64,000 nucleotides of DNA from the NCBI GenBank assembly GCA_964030785.1, contig OZ034976.1:2480001-2544000 (forward strand). Reading direction: 5' to 3'. The position numbers were made by a program, and so were the translations under genes. Position 1 is the stretch's first letter; the number at the start of each line of letters is the position of its first letter. The notes beneath the pieces are model-generated. The model made no database searches. It saw only the letters and a program-made list of their open reading frames with translations, and was not told the origin of the DNA. Shown here in pieces: positions 17,901 through 30,140 of the stretch. The stretch comes from Siderastrea siderea (lineage: Eukaryota > Cnidaria > Anthozoa > Scleractinia > Rhizangiidae).

Positions 17901-20900
17901 TGAGATCTTCAATATTTCCCTTGTGATCTCCGTTACGTCACTGAAAGTAGCTTGTTTATTTGAAGACTCGGATCACGTGTTGAGGTTTCCGTTCACGCGT
18001 GACGTGGATCAACTGTAAGACACTACGAACCCACAACGTGACCAACTCAACAAAGTCGACTAATTGTCACGCGCTGAGGCAGACTAAAACTTCACACCTC
18101 GACGCAACTCAACGCAACTCCTCACCAAATAGGCAAACTCAATAATGCTTTCTCTAAGACAGTAAGAACCACACAACTTGACATACTCAACAAACTGCAT
18201 TCACTGGCAGACAAACTCTTTATGCCTCGACACAACTCGACAAACGCAACAACCCTTACCAACTAGACAAACTCAACAAACCTCACTCACTGGCAGACGA
18301 AATTTCCAGACCTTGACACAACTCGAGAAACACAACGAGCCTTACCAAAAAATCGATCAACAATCCTTACATACCATAAGACAGTAGGAACCCCACCACG
18401 CGAACCAACTAGACAAACTCGACCGACCAGCAAAGCATCTCGACAACTCGACAAAGTCAACAGACGGATTTCACCGAACACTGTAAAGTTGGCAAACGAC
18501 CAACTCAACAAACACCGACTCTCCTAGCAATTGTTTCAGACGATCTTACTGTAACTCTTTCACCATTTTATTTTCATCTATGAGCCAACTCATCAGTATA
18601 ATTACTCTTCCGAAAGATTAAACTTTCAACCCTTTAAACCCTCCCTTACCAAACTGAGTGATGTGGGACATATATGGACCGTGTATGGGTCTGATATGGG
18701 ATAATCTATGGCCCATATATGGGTTTGATATGGTTTTGATATGGCACATTACCAACCATATCAAACCCATATTTTGCACATATTGCCATGGGTAACCCAT
18801 TCCCATAGTAAAACCATACAAAGCTTCCCTTTGGCTAAAAAACCCATACTCTTCCCATACCTTGAAATGTTACAAAACTGGGCCCCATATCAGTTCCATA
18901 TAATGGTCTAACCTTCCCATATCTATTCCATGTATGGGCCAGATATGGGCCATTATTTGCCATATCAAACCCATACTTTTTCTTTGGTGAGGGCTGTTGG
19001 CTTTACTCAAAAAGTAGACCAATTTTTTGCAATTGAATATACAGTATTTGTTAAGTTTTTGGGTAAAGGGGTGCCTTGTTAAAGCTTGCACCATATTTAG
19101 AGGGGTTCTGTCACCATGATTTTCAAGTCCAGGTTTCGGTAAAAGAATATTGTGAAAAATATTTCATATATCTTTCTCGTACATGAAATGCTCTTAGAAC
19201 ATTAACGGAATTAAAGGAATATATCTCTTTTAGCTTTTTATAGCAAATCCTAAAAATTGTTTACGGTGCCCCCTTAAGGTTAGCAATTCTTTTTAGCATG
19301 TGAAATGGTCATCAAAATGCGCTTGTTAGTGAAAGAGATGAAATTTTGGCTAGCTTAACCAGGGCAACTGAAGGCACATAAAAAGTCGTGATTACGAAAA
19401 TTCCACGGAGAAAACGGTGTTTGCCTGTGAAGAATACATAGTCAGTGAAAGTTTTTCTTGTTAAGTCTTCGAGTTGGTCGAGCTGGTCGAACTGTTATAC
19501 GTCCGTCTAGTTGTTGCGTCAAGTCATGCAACGAAGGAACAGGAAAACTAAGAAATTTTAAGCCAACAAAGTAGAGTAACAAATAAGAGACATCACAACA
19601 CATAACATCACACCACAACACAACACAATACGAAGCAGCCAACAAAATGCAACGCAACGCAATGCAACACAACCAGTCGAGGTAAAGTCGAGCTCGACCA
19701 AAAACTCCACGAAAAAAATTGGTCAAAAAATGCTGCACATTTGAGTAGAACAGGTTTTTCAATCCCGATTCCTGCCAGTGTTCTTTCTCTTAAAACCAGT
19801 TGTCCCAGACCTCACTATTTGTCTACTCCAGACCTTGTACTTCCTTTTCTTCAGTACTTAAAATGGCAACCATTTGAGTTATGCTAAGATGTGGTGAATG
19901 ACATTCTCATGTATTGAGGGCTGCCTGCGTGTTAATTAGTGGGAGCAGGGATGGCGCGCTGGTGAGAGCACTTACCTCCCACCAATGTGGCCCGGGATCA
20001 ATTCCCGGACTACATGTCAGTGTCAGATGTGGGTTGAGTTTCTTGTTGGTTCTCATTCTTGCTCCAAGAGGTTTTTCTCTGGGAACTTCAGTTTTCCCCT
20101 TTCCTCAAAAACCAACATTTCCAAATTCCAATTCGGTCTAGAGGGCCACCCTAATTAAGCTAGAGTTAACTTGGTGCACCCTCTCTAAACATTGTAATTT
20201 ATTCATTTATTTAATGGCAAATTATTATTTTTTAAATAACTATGCACCTGTAAAATTCCACATACTGTTTTCCTTAACTATGTACTTTAAATTCCATTCT
20301 CTGGAAGAAATCCCAAGTTAAAAGATAAGTTAAGTGGAAGGCCACATGTCTTAGTACTTAACAAGGCAGACCTCTTGAAGAACACAAAAAGGAAACAGGT
20401 GGAGTGTTTTATTTTTGTTGTTAGATACAGTCTCTCCCATCTGGCCTGCATGTACATCACATGGAAGAACTACTTATTAGAACCATTTTACTATCTTCTT
20501 TTTCTATAGGCTTACAGCATCAATTATTTCTTTTTCTAATATGGTAAAATAACCTGTGCTCAAGAATACACATTGTATAGATTCCATACTGGTCTTGTTG
20601 TAAAATTGTCTTTCAGGATATTCTAAGGGGTCTTGAAGATGATGGAATCAGAGCTATGTTTACTGATTGCAAATCACAGTACCATTATAGCATCAAAAAG
20701 GCAAGTTAATGAATGGACCTCAATCTGTTTACAGTGGTTGGGGTGGGGGCATGGGGCCGGTTTAAACTTCCCGCTTCCCATACTCTTTATTCCTGGTTCC
20801 CATCCTGCTATTGTTGGCTCCCACCCCTTTGCGCTTTTTTGATGGCAAACTATTGTGCAATGTTTCCCCTCTCACCCACTTCCTGCTCCTTCTACTCCTG

Positions 20901-23900
20901 CCTCCCGCACACCTCCCACCCCGTTTCTCCCAGGCTGCTGCCCCCCGTCCCCCTCCACTCTACTCTAAGAACGTACTACTCAAGTACAGACCGTACATGT
21001 TACATGGACAGAAGCCTAAAGCAGCCATTGAAATGTTAGGCCAAGAAAGCAGGCAGTCCTTTGCAGTACCATCATTATACCACTGGGTCCCCCGGAAGAC
21101 AATAATTATTTGAACTTGATTCACGGGCGTCCAGTAGCAGTGCCATGAAACATCCTGAATCTCAGGCTAGTAAAGTATTACTCTTGGCTAGTGAAAATCC
21201 TTTAAGAATCTGCAACGAAACTTTAAATACATGTAGTTGCCCAAGGATGTTTTTATGATTCTATATTGTATGGCATGTCCTTTCGCGATTTAACGCATAT
21301 TAAGTAAAAATACAGTGACTGTGATGTAATATTTCTTTTTAGGTCATTCCTGCTGCTCTAGAAGCTATCAAAGATGCTGAATACGAAGGCACATACTTCA
21401 GACCAGTTAGTCTGAATCTTGATTATGATTATCACATTTCAGTACACTGTATATGTATCTGTTCAATGCATATCTAATAATTTGCTCCCATCATTGTAAA
21501 CATATTCACAGGAGCCAGACAAGCCATATAACATTCTGATCTGTGGTTTGCCAAACACTGGGAAATCATCCTTAGTCAATGCTCTCAGGAGAACGTACAT
21601 GAGGAAAGGTAGTGTAAGAGCAATCCTTGTGTAAATATTCCAAGTCTATTTTGTGATCACTGTAAACGTCTGTATCATTTGATGTCTGTTCCATATATTC
21701 CAGGCAAAGCTACAAGAGTGGGTTCAGTTCCAGGAATAACCAAAGCCATTCAAAATAGAATTAAGGTATGTTTAGAATTACAGAGCTGTGCCTGACAGTT
21801 TCCATTTGCACATTAACCCTGCCCTATGGAGACGAAAATGAAATTTCTCCTTACATCATCACCACTTGTTCAAGTGATATGAGAATAAAGGAAATTAATT
21901 ATCACCAAGGATTAGCATGTCTTGATATTTTGACAAAAATTCTCCCTACTAGTTGAGAAATGTATGGAGAACAGTATAGAAAATATGCATTTTAATATCA
22001 TGGATTAAAGGGTTCAAGGTTGTTGATTAGTATTTGATCACATTTTCATATCTTTTTCCTGGTTTCCATGTCATCTGGCTAATTAAAATGAAAAAAACTG
22101 TGAGAAGCAGGGTTGCCAAGTTTCCCATTTATATTTGAGCTTGTATTTCGTCCTCTTTATACACTTATGGATTCCAATGGTCAGTTAAAACAGAAGCAAT
22201 GAAAAAGTTGTCAGAAGTAGTAAACAACTTGATGCAACTCAGGCAACAGAAAGACAAATAGCACTGTGAAAATTAGGAGTTTAGAAAGGTACACGACACA
22301 TTAAGGTGCATGATGTTGAAACAATTAGATGTCTTCACTATGACAAAATCCTAACACTCGAAATAGCAGCTTTTAATTTTCTTTACAATAGTCAATTTAC
22401 CTTCCGTTTTCAACAATGCAATTGTTAAATCCATTTTTTTTTGTTTCACGTCCCCATGCACCAGGTCTGCCTAATGTGCGAGCCAGCGAGCCATGTGAGT
22501 CATGCGAGTCATGCGAGTCACAGTGCGAGCCATGCGAGTCAGGCGAGCCAGGATGCGAGTCATGATGTTAACGCTAGAAAATGTTTTTAAAACATGTTGT
22601 TCAGCAATAGAAATAAAATAAACTAAAATAAAAAAATAGCGACGCTTTCGTGATTCTGAAAACGTGTAAACTAGTACTGCATGCTGTAAATATACTCATT
22701 GCATGTTAGGCTCAATGTATACATTGTGTTTTGCTGCTTGGAACATCAAACGAGCGCACATTTCGACGAAAAATAGCGTCAAAGACGAGTATATGTGTTG
22801 ATTGCAAAACGATTAATCGAGTTTTGGATATACATGTAAACATCAACATATGAAAAAGATATTTAATAAGATTACAGATTACATACACTACCGGAAGTAA
22901 CGCATTCTCTATTAGTCTTTTCAGAACACGGCTGCGACAGTTCGCGGCATTTTGCCAATACTGTTCCATTTTATTGTCTGTTTACTTATATTTTCTATTT
23001 TTGTATTTTTGTCTTCTGTGTGGGTGTGGGGGGGGGGGGAAGCTGGCGGGGCTAAGCGTCTTTATTAGAGGGGTGCACAAATATTGCGTTTCAATTATAA
23101 ATCACAACCTCTAAAAGAAAAGAAATTCTTAAGCATCTGAACTAATGAAAGATGAGTCCGCAATGAAGCTTACAAACCTGTGTCTTTTTTCTGTTGTTCA
23201 GTCAAAGGCGTTTCGATCAACAACATCATTCCAATTTTGTACGGGCAAATAAAAGATTTTCTGGGCAATTTTCCCATGCACGCAGAACGTGGACAAAAGA
23301 AGAATGTTCTTTTAATCCAGGACTTCATTATAGTCCTTTAGATACTTGTGCATACTTATTTTATTTATTTCTTTTCTCTATTTTTTTATTTATTTTTTTC
23401 ATTTTTTGCTTGACTCGCATGGCTCGCACTATGACTCGCATGGCTCGCATGGCTCGCACTATGACTCGCATGGCTTGCACTATGACTCGCATGGCTCGCT
23501 GGCTCGCATGTTAGTAAAACTCCCATGCACCTCTGCCAACAATTTCTTTAGAAACTAGCCTTCTTATTTTTTAATCGTTAGGTTTGAATACAAGATTGTG
23601 TATTGTTTTGTAGGTTTGTGATGAGCCAATAGCATACATGTATGACACACCAGGTACTGTAATGAGCTGCAGAGTTCGTAAGCCATTTTAAATTATTCAT
23701 TCTTGAATTGAATTCAATCATTGATAAAATTGCTTTGACATTGATTAGTTTTTTTCTTTACTTGTCCTGAAGGCATTATGGCTCCGTACATCCCGACTGC
23801 AGAAGTGGGAATGAAGTTAGCTTTAACAGGTTAAAAACTTAAAATAATTTATCAACCTTTTGCTTTGTTACTCCAATCTTTTTTTGTTTGGGTACCTACA

Positions 23901-25805
23901 TGTACATGTATCACAAATTTTGTATTATGCAATATTTATTTATTTATTTTTTACTTTCTTTAGCCCCCTTTCCTTGAGATCCAATATTTTTGCTCCCCCC
24001 CCCCCCCCCACCCTTGAAAAAATATTATTAAAAAATATTCATTTGATTTTCTTTAATTTTCCTGACCAGTGTAACAGTAAGGCATAAATTTTGTAAAAAG
24101 AACTTCTGGAATTTATTCTCTGTTAGTTCCAAGCTTTTGACTGTGTTGTTTAACCTTGAAGCCCTAGAAGCGACAAGCATCTAACTTCTTACAGTTTTAC
24201 TACTTGTTTAAACAGAAAGATCATGAGAATGAGGGTAGTCGTCTTCAAAGTGAACATAGATAAAATGTCTTGATGTTTAATCAAATTCTCTCAACTAGTA
24301 CCATAAGAAATATATATGGAGAACAGTGACTGCAAATGTTGATATTACAGTTTAAATATTAAATCTTTTGATGGACAAACAATTAAACCCTGGTTTTCCC
24401 TTTGAAGCCCCCTTCTACAGTGCAGTGTTCCTTTTTATGTTGTGAACTGCATTCCCTTATTTGAGAACTTTTTCTTTCTTTTGCATGCAGGTTGTTTTAA
24501 AGACCATGTTGTAGGTGAAGATCTGATTGCTGACTATCTGCTGTTTACTTTGAACAAGTCAAAATGTTTCAAGTGAGTTTTAATTTTAATATTGCATAGT
24601 AAAATTGCTGAATTCCAATCTGTGCTCTGTGTGAGGTTCAGATGAAATTATATCTCAGCCAATATTTCTACATGTGGACCTCACAACTGATCAAAACAAC
24701 TCACGATCACTTACTCGCACTCCTAAATAGCAATATCTTTTTTATCCATCTGTGTATTGATATGGAAAGAGTTTATTTTAAAAATTAATATCATATTTGT
24801 TAGTAGTTTTATTGGAATGCTTTTTTTTATTTCTATTTTCAGATATGTGGATATGATTGGCCTCACAGACCCAAGTGATAACATTGACTTTGTTATGAGA
24901 CAGCTAGCTATAAAGCTCAATGCCAAAACGTCAGGTACAAGTTACGTTAATTTGTATTCAAGTGAGCTAGCTAACCTCCCAAACTTAAGATAAGAGAATA
25001 CAACTAGAAGACAACAGAATGTGACTTTCGCCATAATTTTATGGTTGACTTGAATTACATTCAAACCTGTCAATCAGAACCAGTCAACCAAAATTATGGT
25101 AACAAAACTAGTGCTCCCTACAGTGTAGGGGAGACCTGTGTTTCCTAATACAAGGTCTCAAATGTGGTGATAATTGACTGAAAAAGAAAACAAAAACTCA
25201 ATAATTCACTAAAATAAATTGTGCAAGTGTACACTAAAAATTAATAGGTTTGAATGGGAGGGCAGCAGATAGTTTCAAAGGGTATAAATTCAGATGTTTT
25301 CCAGACTGCCGAACAGTCTCCTTTTGCTCTCATTTTTCTTCTGAAATAATTATTAATGCAGATGTTGTGTGATATGCATGTAATAGACAATCCCTGCTCA
25401 TAATTTTCACACTTGATCCATTCGTTGTTGGACCAACAAACTTATGCTAACATTTGTGGACTGTCTGGTAGTGAGAGTAGATCTATTTTCTGAATACAAA
25501 ATTTTGAATTACCCTGTCCCCAAGCTGTATTTTTTTTAGCTGCTTCCCCTTGTCACTTGTTTAAAGTGATTTCAGCAAGCTATCATTGATGGGAATTCCA
25601 GTGCTTGGAAAAAACTGCAAAATTTTGTAGTCAATGATTTTATTGTTTACATTCTTACTCTCTTTACATTTTACTAGGTGGAATACCAGATTTCCTCAGA
25701 GCCAATGTTCATTTCATTTCAAAATTCAGGAAAGGAGAACTGGGTGGTACACTGCTAGATGAACTGCCAGAGAGACATCTGAGACTCATTCAATGCGATT
25801 TATAA
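14974..25805 (+). CDS. MTG1: Mitochondrial ribosome-associated GTPase 1 (MTG1), complete
   Basis: A circularly permuted GTPase of the YlqF/MTG1 family that acts on the mitochondrial large ribosomal subunit. Twelve exons join in phase to 336 aa (human is about 334): 14974-15106, 15516-15580, 20291-20398, 20617-20700, 21343-21405, 21512-21608, 21704-21765, 23614-23653, 23773-23829, 24491-24572, 24843-24934, 25678-25805. The family hallmark WFPGHMAKG spans the exon 1-2 junction. The permuted motifs come in order: [12 protein letters not shown]4 [10 protein letters not shown]1 [10 protein letters not shown]2 region GSVPGIT, G3 DTPG. The C-terminal helices follow ([19 protein letters not shown]). 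The N-terminus has few acids and several R/S residues, as in a mitochondrial presequence. It is divergent with the dystrophin-like gene. Intron 2 looks U12-type and intron 4 has a GC donor. No frameshift or stop was seen. Confidence 0.95.
16603..18015 (+). mobile_element. Degenerate Tc1/mariner-type transposon
   Basis: The ends are CAGTTGATCCACGTCACGCG and its inverse, about 32 bp with one mismatch, flanked on both sides by TA, the Tc1/mariner target. Inside, from about 16,760, a broken transposase N-terminus is readable ([20 protein letters not shown], then [15 protein letters not shown]), which looks like the paired-type helix-turn-helix DNA-binding half. The frame shifts near 17,030 and no DDE catalytic part was recognised. 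A foldback MITE splits the coding remnant at 17,121. Confidence 0.85.
17121..17548. mobile_element. Foldback MITE nested in the Tc1-like element
   Basis: About 428 bp forming a near-perfect hairpin. The ends read ACCAAAGCGTAAT and its inverse, and each arm is about 200 bp, including TGTTGTGTGTTTGCTGTG and CTGGAGGCC on both arms. No coding capacity. Transposase-like coding is present on both sides, so it inserted after the host element. Confidence 0.85.
18640..19000. repeat. Cluster of CCCATAT / ATATGGG short repeats
   Basis: Many scattered copies of ATATGGG and its inverse (for example CCCATATATGGG and CATATCAAACCCAT) over about 360 bp make an imperfect palindrome. It is probably the body of a MITE sitting inside the larger TIR element. 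Confidence 0.6.
19940..20140 (+). mobile_element. tRNA-derived SINE, family 1
   Basis: A Pol III A-box-like GGCGCGCTGGTGAGAGCAC and a B-box-like GGGATCAATTCCC are followed by a body with GTGGGTTGAGTTTCTTG and GAGGTTTTTCTCTGGG. A more diverged copy lies at about 11,755-11,935. It sits in MTG1 intron 2, outside the TIR element. Confidence 0.7.
22470..23513. mobile_element. Non-autonomous transposon with GCGAGYCAT arrays at both ends
   Basis: The left end (TGTGCGAGCCAGCGAGCCAT, then several copies of GCGAGTCAT) is mirrored at the right end (about 23,415-23,513, copies of ATGACTCGC and GGCTCGCTGGCTCGCAT). Between them is about 850 bp of AT-rich DNA with no credible gene. It lies in MTG1 intron 7. 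Exact target duplication is not clear. Confidence 0.6.
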
Positions 25806-26115
25806 AATGACAAGGAAACTGATCAATGATTATAAAATAATATGCGGGACCCCTCAGTACTAGAAGTACCTTTTTTTATCAATTCGCCTACAGTCTAAAG
25901 CCATGGCTACCAATTTCTAATCGCTGTTGCATCGTCAGAGCTCAGAGGTAGAGGAACTCTCATAAAAAAGTGATGCAGGTGCTCATAATTTGGAAATTTT
26001 GAAAGGAGTCCCTATAAAAGGTACCAGAATGTTGTTTTCTGGGTGTGGTTCATGTTCTGTTAAGGATTCACCATGCAGCTCTTCCAGGATGTCTCACCAG
26101 ACTGACCAAGAGAGC

Positions 26116-26121
26116 AATAAA
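26116..26121 (+). terminator. Possible MTG1 polyadenylation signal
   Basis: AATAAA lies about 310 bp past the MTG1 stop codon, in a plain stretch. Several A-rich runs are nearer the stop but lack the exact hexamer. Confidence 0.35.
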
Positions 26122-26751
26122 CCAAGGATAAACAAACAACAGAAACAATGATTTCCAGCTGAAAACTGAAGATCTAATGAAATTAGAGGTTCTAAAAAGC
26201 TACATGATACCTAGAAGAGGTACTAATTCTGACACATTGTTACCAGTACACCTCCTGTGATATTCTTCCTGGCTACTGCACTTAAAGGTACCAATGTAAT
26301 TCCAGCAGTGTTCATTAAGTTTTACACCCTTAGTGGCTGACTCATCCACAGTCGTCTCTCTTGTCTGTTTGGAGTTGTGCGCCAGGGTTGATGAGGGAAG
26401 GGCATGTGAGGTGACTGGAAGGAGGGAGGAAGAAAGGAGATGTGGTCTCTCTCCAGGGCTTTCCCCCTTCTCATCAGCCTTGGCATGCGACTCCAGAAAG
26501 AGAGACAAATGGGCACAAGTCAGGCCTTAGCCACATAGTTTTTCAACCTTAAAGGACTGTACCATGGGCCCGGCCCTGGTCACTTTTATATTTAAGTCCT
26601 CCCTAGGCACCAGTAAAAACGAAATGTGTAGCAATTAACAATCTGGATTACCACTGGACAACACCATGCTTTTGTAAGCTTTTTCTGTACAAAATTTTGT
26701 GTACAAAACATGTGAATACATGTAAAAAGAAAATACCATGTTTATAAAAAT

Positions 26752-26954
26752 GGAAATGTGTAGTTCCACATGAAATCCATACCCACCCTATGGAATGTCA
26801 TCAGAAAATTCCTGGGGGGAGGGGAGTCTTAAAAGCCAAAATGTTTCAAGCAAAGTATGAAGCTTAACTAGAATTTCTTGGGGGGAGGGGGGTGCAAAAT
26901 AAAAAAAAACCTTCCATAGGATGAGTGTGGAAATTTTCTGGAACTGCACAAAAC
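26752..26954. mobile_element. MITE family M2, copy 2
   Basis: Inverse-oriented relative of 13,493-13,690: shares the G-rich blocks near CTTGGGGGGAGGGG and the ends GAAATCCATACCCACCC and GAAATTTTCTGGAACTGCAC. Confidence 0.7.
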
Positions 26955-28219
26955 AATTTATTTATCGATAAAATAGAAGGTGTAAAAACAACCTGGAATG
27001 AGAATATTATGGTGAATTAAAGTGACGCAAAACGATATTTTTCAGACAGGATTGTTTGTGAAGTATGATTTATATAACCACCTTTTGTGTATGCCAGTTC
27101 ATCAATTTGATTTGAAAGAACTTGCACCCTCCTTACATTTTAAACCCCGTTTTTGCTTTTTTAGGTGGTCAACCTGAAATTTTGGCACAGAATATCCTGT
27201 TTTTTCCCCCCTGAAATTTGTGGATTGACATTTTGGCAGGAAAGTGATCTTACCAAATTGGAGTGGTTTCTGAAAGAAAATGTCATTTTAAAAACGAAAA
27301 TTTCTTTTAAATTGTCAATCCAATCAAAGGATACATTTTGAATTTCCAAAAAAGTCACATGAAACTGTCTATTTCTGCCCTCGCACATGCCCACTTGAAA
27401 GTGTACACTGATATTAATTTTTGCACAAGCCTTCAATGTAGCACTGAACAGTTTCCCTTTCATCTGTTTCAAGCTTATGACACAGGAAGACATAGTAAAT
27501 GTGATATCATGCACCACTTGTATGTAACTTGTGATAGCATGTGACAGATTCTGAGTCATTGCAATGTCTTGTGATCACATACCTTGGTACCACAAGAGTA
27601 CCCCCCCCCCCAAAAAAAAACATTTAAAAAGCTGAAAACTGAATAGTTAAGGCCTTCTGCTTAAAATGTTTCGTTTCCCACGTCTCCTCTCTCATGGATC
27701 ACTTGGCCCAGGTTTACAAAAAAAGGACAAGAAAGACACATTGACAAATTTTATAAATAATTCCAAGCGAACCTCAGCCTTCATTAAATCTTCTCAGTGA
27801 CTGCCATTTTGTACTGTGCCCCTACCACTCTAAATTGTGTTCCAACATGTCGTTACAAGGGCTGATTTAGACGTCAGAGTTGCTAAATGGTGTGTACAAA
27901 GCATATTCAAATTGGAAAAATACAGGAAAAGGAAGTGGGCAGTTTAGTCAAGTGATGGGCAACAAAATATTTTACAGTGATGGCCTAATTAAGTATGATG
28001 AGCTGTTATGATGGCTGGTGACAGTAACAATAGAAAATTCCCAAACCATTGCCCCACATTAACCATTTGGGACACGAGAAAGCCAATAAACCGCCGTGGT
28101 CAGAATTTTTTCGTGATATGTTTAAGGCACTATATCACTTTAAAAGGCTTGAAGACACTTTGGAATTATAGTACCGGTAATCTCAAAAACAACATAACAG
28201 TTCAGTTTAACCCTTTCAG

Positions 28220-28400
28220 TCACAAGAGTGCCTAAAATCAAATTCAAGACACATCCCAAATTTCCTTTTGAAGAGTATGTAAAAATAAATAGTACCATGT
28301 GAAAGTACTGCTGGAGAGGTTAATCATTTGGTCACACCATAGGATTTCATCCACAGAATCAAAAGTTATACATGTAACTGACTGGGAGTCACTACTTTTC
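28220..28400. repeat. Dispersed repeat family R1, copy 3
   Basis: Contains CATGTGAAAGTACTGCTGGA, ATAGGATTTCATCCACAGAA and ACTGACTGGGAGT. Same order as the copy at 11,950. Confidence 0.7.
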
Positions 28401-28620
28401 TGAAAGTATAAAAGCTGTCTTTGCCCAGATGGCAATAGCCCAAGATGGCAAGATGGCAATGGGTTGCACCTTGAAAAAAAAAAAACAAAACTGGGTCAAC
28501 TTTTTCCAAGTTCTTTCTTTTCGTCCTAGAAAAATCACTAACAACACATGGTTTGTTCTCCCTTTAGGAAAACCCAATATGTTGCCTGCTACTACAAAAC
28601 ATTTTGACAAGGCTGCATTA

Positions 28621-29275
28621 CATACAGTAGAACAATATCAGTAAAGGAACGCAAACGAAAATGCTGTACGTGTACGTAGGATCTAGTAAACGAGACCTAA
28701 TCAGCCAAAGAAATACTCAAATGACAAACATAACAGCAAGGCTGATCTGACTACGTAGAAAGATTTGACTCTGCAAGACATCAACACGACACTAATAGAA
28801 CTTCAACAGAGCAGGGTTGCAGCCGTAGACAGCTGTTTCGCTCTTCTTAGAGCTCATCAATATGGCATAGCAAGATGGCGAAAATGCCGTAAAAATACCC
28901 GTGCACTCTGTTAAAAGCCCTAAACGAGGACGCACACCCACCAGATCACGCCATCACGTGTATTGGAAAGGTCGAGAGTCCCAAGTGTCGTGTTGATGTC
29001 TCGCAGAGCCAAAGATAGGATGGACAAAACCAACCTTATAAAGAAACATGGATAAAACCATGCTATAAAGAACAGCATATCAGGTCTATAAAAAAGACCT
29101 ACGGTCCAAAAAACATGCATACAGTAGAACAATATCAGTAAAGGACCGCAAATGAAAATGCTGTACGAGTACGTAGGATCTAGTAAACCAGACCTAATCA
29201 GCCAAAGAAATACTCAAATGACAAACAAATCTTTCTACGTAGTCAGATCAGCCTTGCTGTTATGTTCTGCATTAT
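28621..29275. repeat. Direct duplicate with an inverted internal block
   Basis: About 115 bp starting CATACAGTAGAACAATATCA occurs at 28,621 and 29,116 in the same orientation. Right after the shared ACAAAC, a block of about 38 bp (ATAACAGCAAGGCTGATCTG at 28,731) is present inverted in the second copy. Confidence 0.85.
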
Positions 29276-30140
29276 ATAGCCCATTTTATAACAATTTTGG
29301 AGGTAATAAATATGCAAATTTGTTTTCTGCAAGATCAAATTTTCAAGATTAAAAAAAAAAAAGGAAAATGTGAAAAAATTAGATGCCCCCAAAAAAGAGC
29401 TATAAGGTGAATAATAAATCAAGACGAAGGGAAAAAAATCACATAATAGTACCTTGCCATCAAGATCACCCAGAGCACAATCAATATGCCGCTCTTAATA
29501 TGTCAGCTTGTGAACTTAACATAAGCCCAGGGATTAACAAGCTGTATTTTAGGGGATTACAAATCATTACCAGGGAATTTCAAAGACGTGAATTTAATTT
29601 ATTGAATAATTCTCCCACAAAATTATGCCCTTAAATATACTTTATAGCTACACTCTTGGCCAAAGTAAAGCTGCTATCACAACTTGAAATAAAAGAAATA
29701 ACCCTGTCCATCCCCAAAAATTAGTAATTAAAATTTTTAAGCAAGTGATTGCATACCGTACATGTAGATAAGCTATTTACATTTCAAGGGCTTGTTTATT
29801 TGCCTTTCAGAAATTAACCACACAAGACAGAAATGTTATTCCTGTTTCAAAACTACTTGGAAATACTTAACTTGTGAACATCCACCTTCCTTACTGGCGA
29901 TCACTTTTATCATAAATAAGTGCCTTGTATATTTTCTTGGTTAAAATAAATTAAATGCTAATCTATTCAATTTGATACTCGTTTACAAAGCTCAATCGTC
30001 AAGGATTTTTACCACAAAGTCAGAAATATTTAATGTGCTGCAGGGTTAAACCACGACGCTACTTTTTTTTCCTCAGCAAATGTTCATGCCTTGATTTATG
30101 GCTTGATTGAATAAATGAAGCACAAGATGGTGTGAAAAGT

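Larger units (their letters stand above)
15957..19736. mobile_element. Large non-autonomous DNA transposon with about 65-bp inverted ends
   Basis: The left end (from GCAGCGTTTTTTGACC, with GGAGTTTTTGGTCGAGCTCG) is repeated inverted at about 19,672-19,736, with some ten mismatches or indels. Inside both ends are TG-rich (TGTTGTGTTGCG-like) arrays, in opposite orientation, and AC-rich arrays of ACTCAACAAACTC type at about 16,340-16,600 and 18,020-18,520. No transposase belonging to this element was seen. A Tc1-like element is inserted within it. Target-site duplication is unclear, so the exact ends are uncertain. Confidence 0.55.
15581..20290 (+). other. U12-type (minor spliceosome) intron 2 of MTG1, AT...AA ends
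   Basis: Exon 2 must end with the codons for VHDAR and exon 3 must start IPFSGRNP. The donor there is ATATCCTTTA, the U12 AT-AC donor consensus. Near the far end lies TTCCTTAACT (20270-20279), the exact U12 branch-site consensus, with its branch A 13 bases before the end. The intron closes in AA rather than AC: ending at the nearby TAC (20282-20284) would put a TAA stop in frame. There is no usable GT donor or AG acceptor at either end. The intron is 4,710 bp and filled with nested transposons. Confidence 0.8.
25806..30140. other. Intergenic stretch with repeats
   Basis: No credible exon on either strand. It holds MITE M2 (26,752-26,954), repeat R1 (28,220-28,400), a rearranged duplicate pair (28,621-29,275), a C run near 27,601 and A runs near 28,473 and 29,350. 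The longest open frame (27,161-27,559, minus) has no recognisable motif. Confidence 0.6.

Noticed and set aside
20282..20284. AC as the 3' end of the MTG1 U12 intron
   Set aside because: Starting exon 3 after this AC places a TAA stop in the frame needed for IPFSGRNP, and the branch point would be only 7 bases away.
27161..27559. 132-codon minus-strand open frame
   Set aside because: No motif, no splice context, and composition like the surrounding AT-rich DNA.
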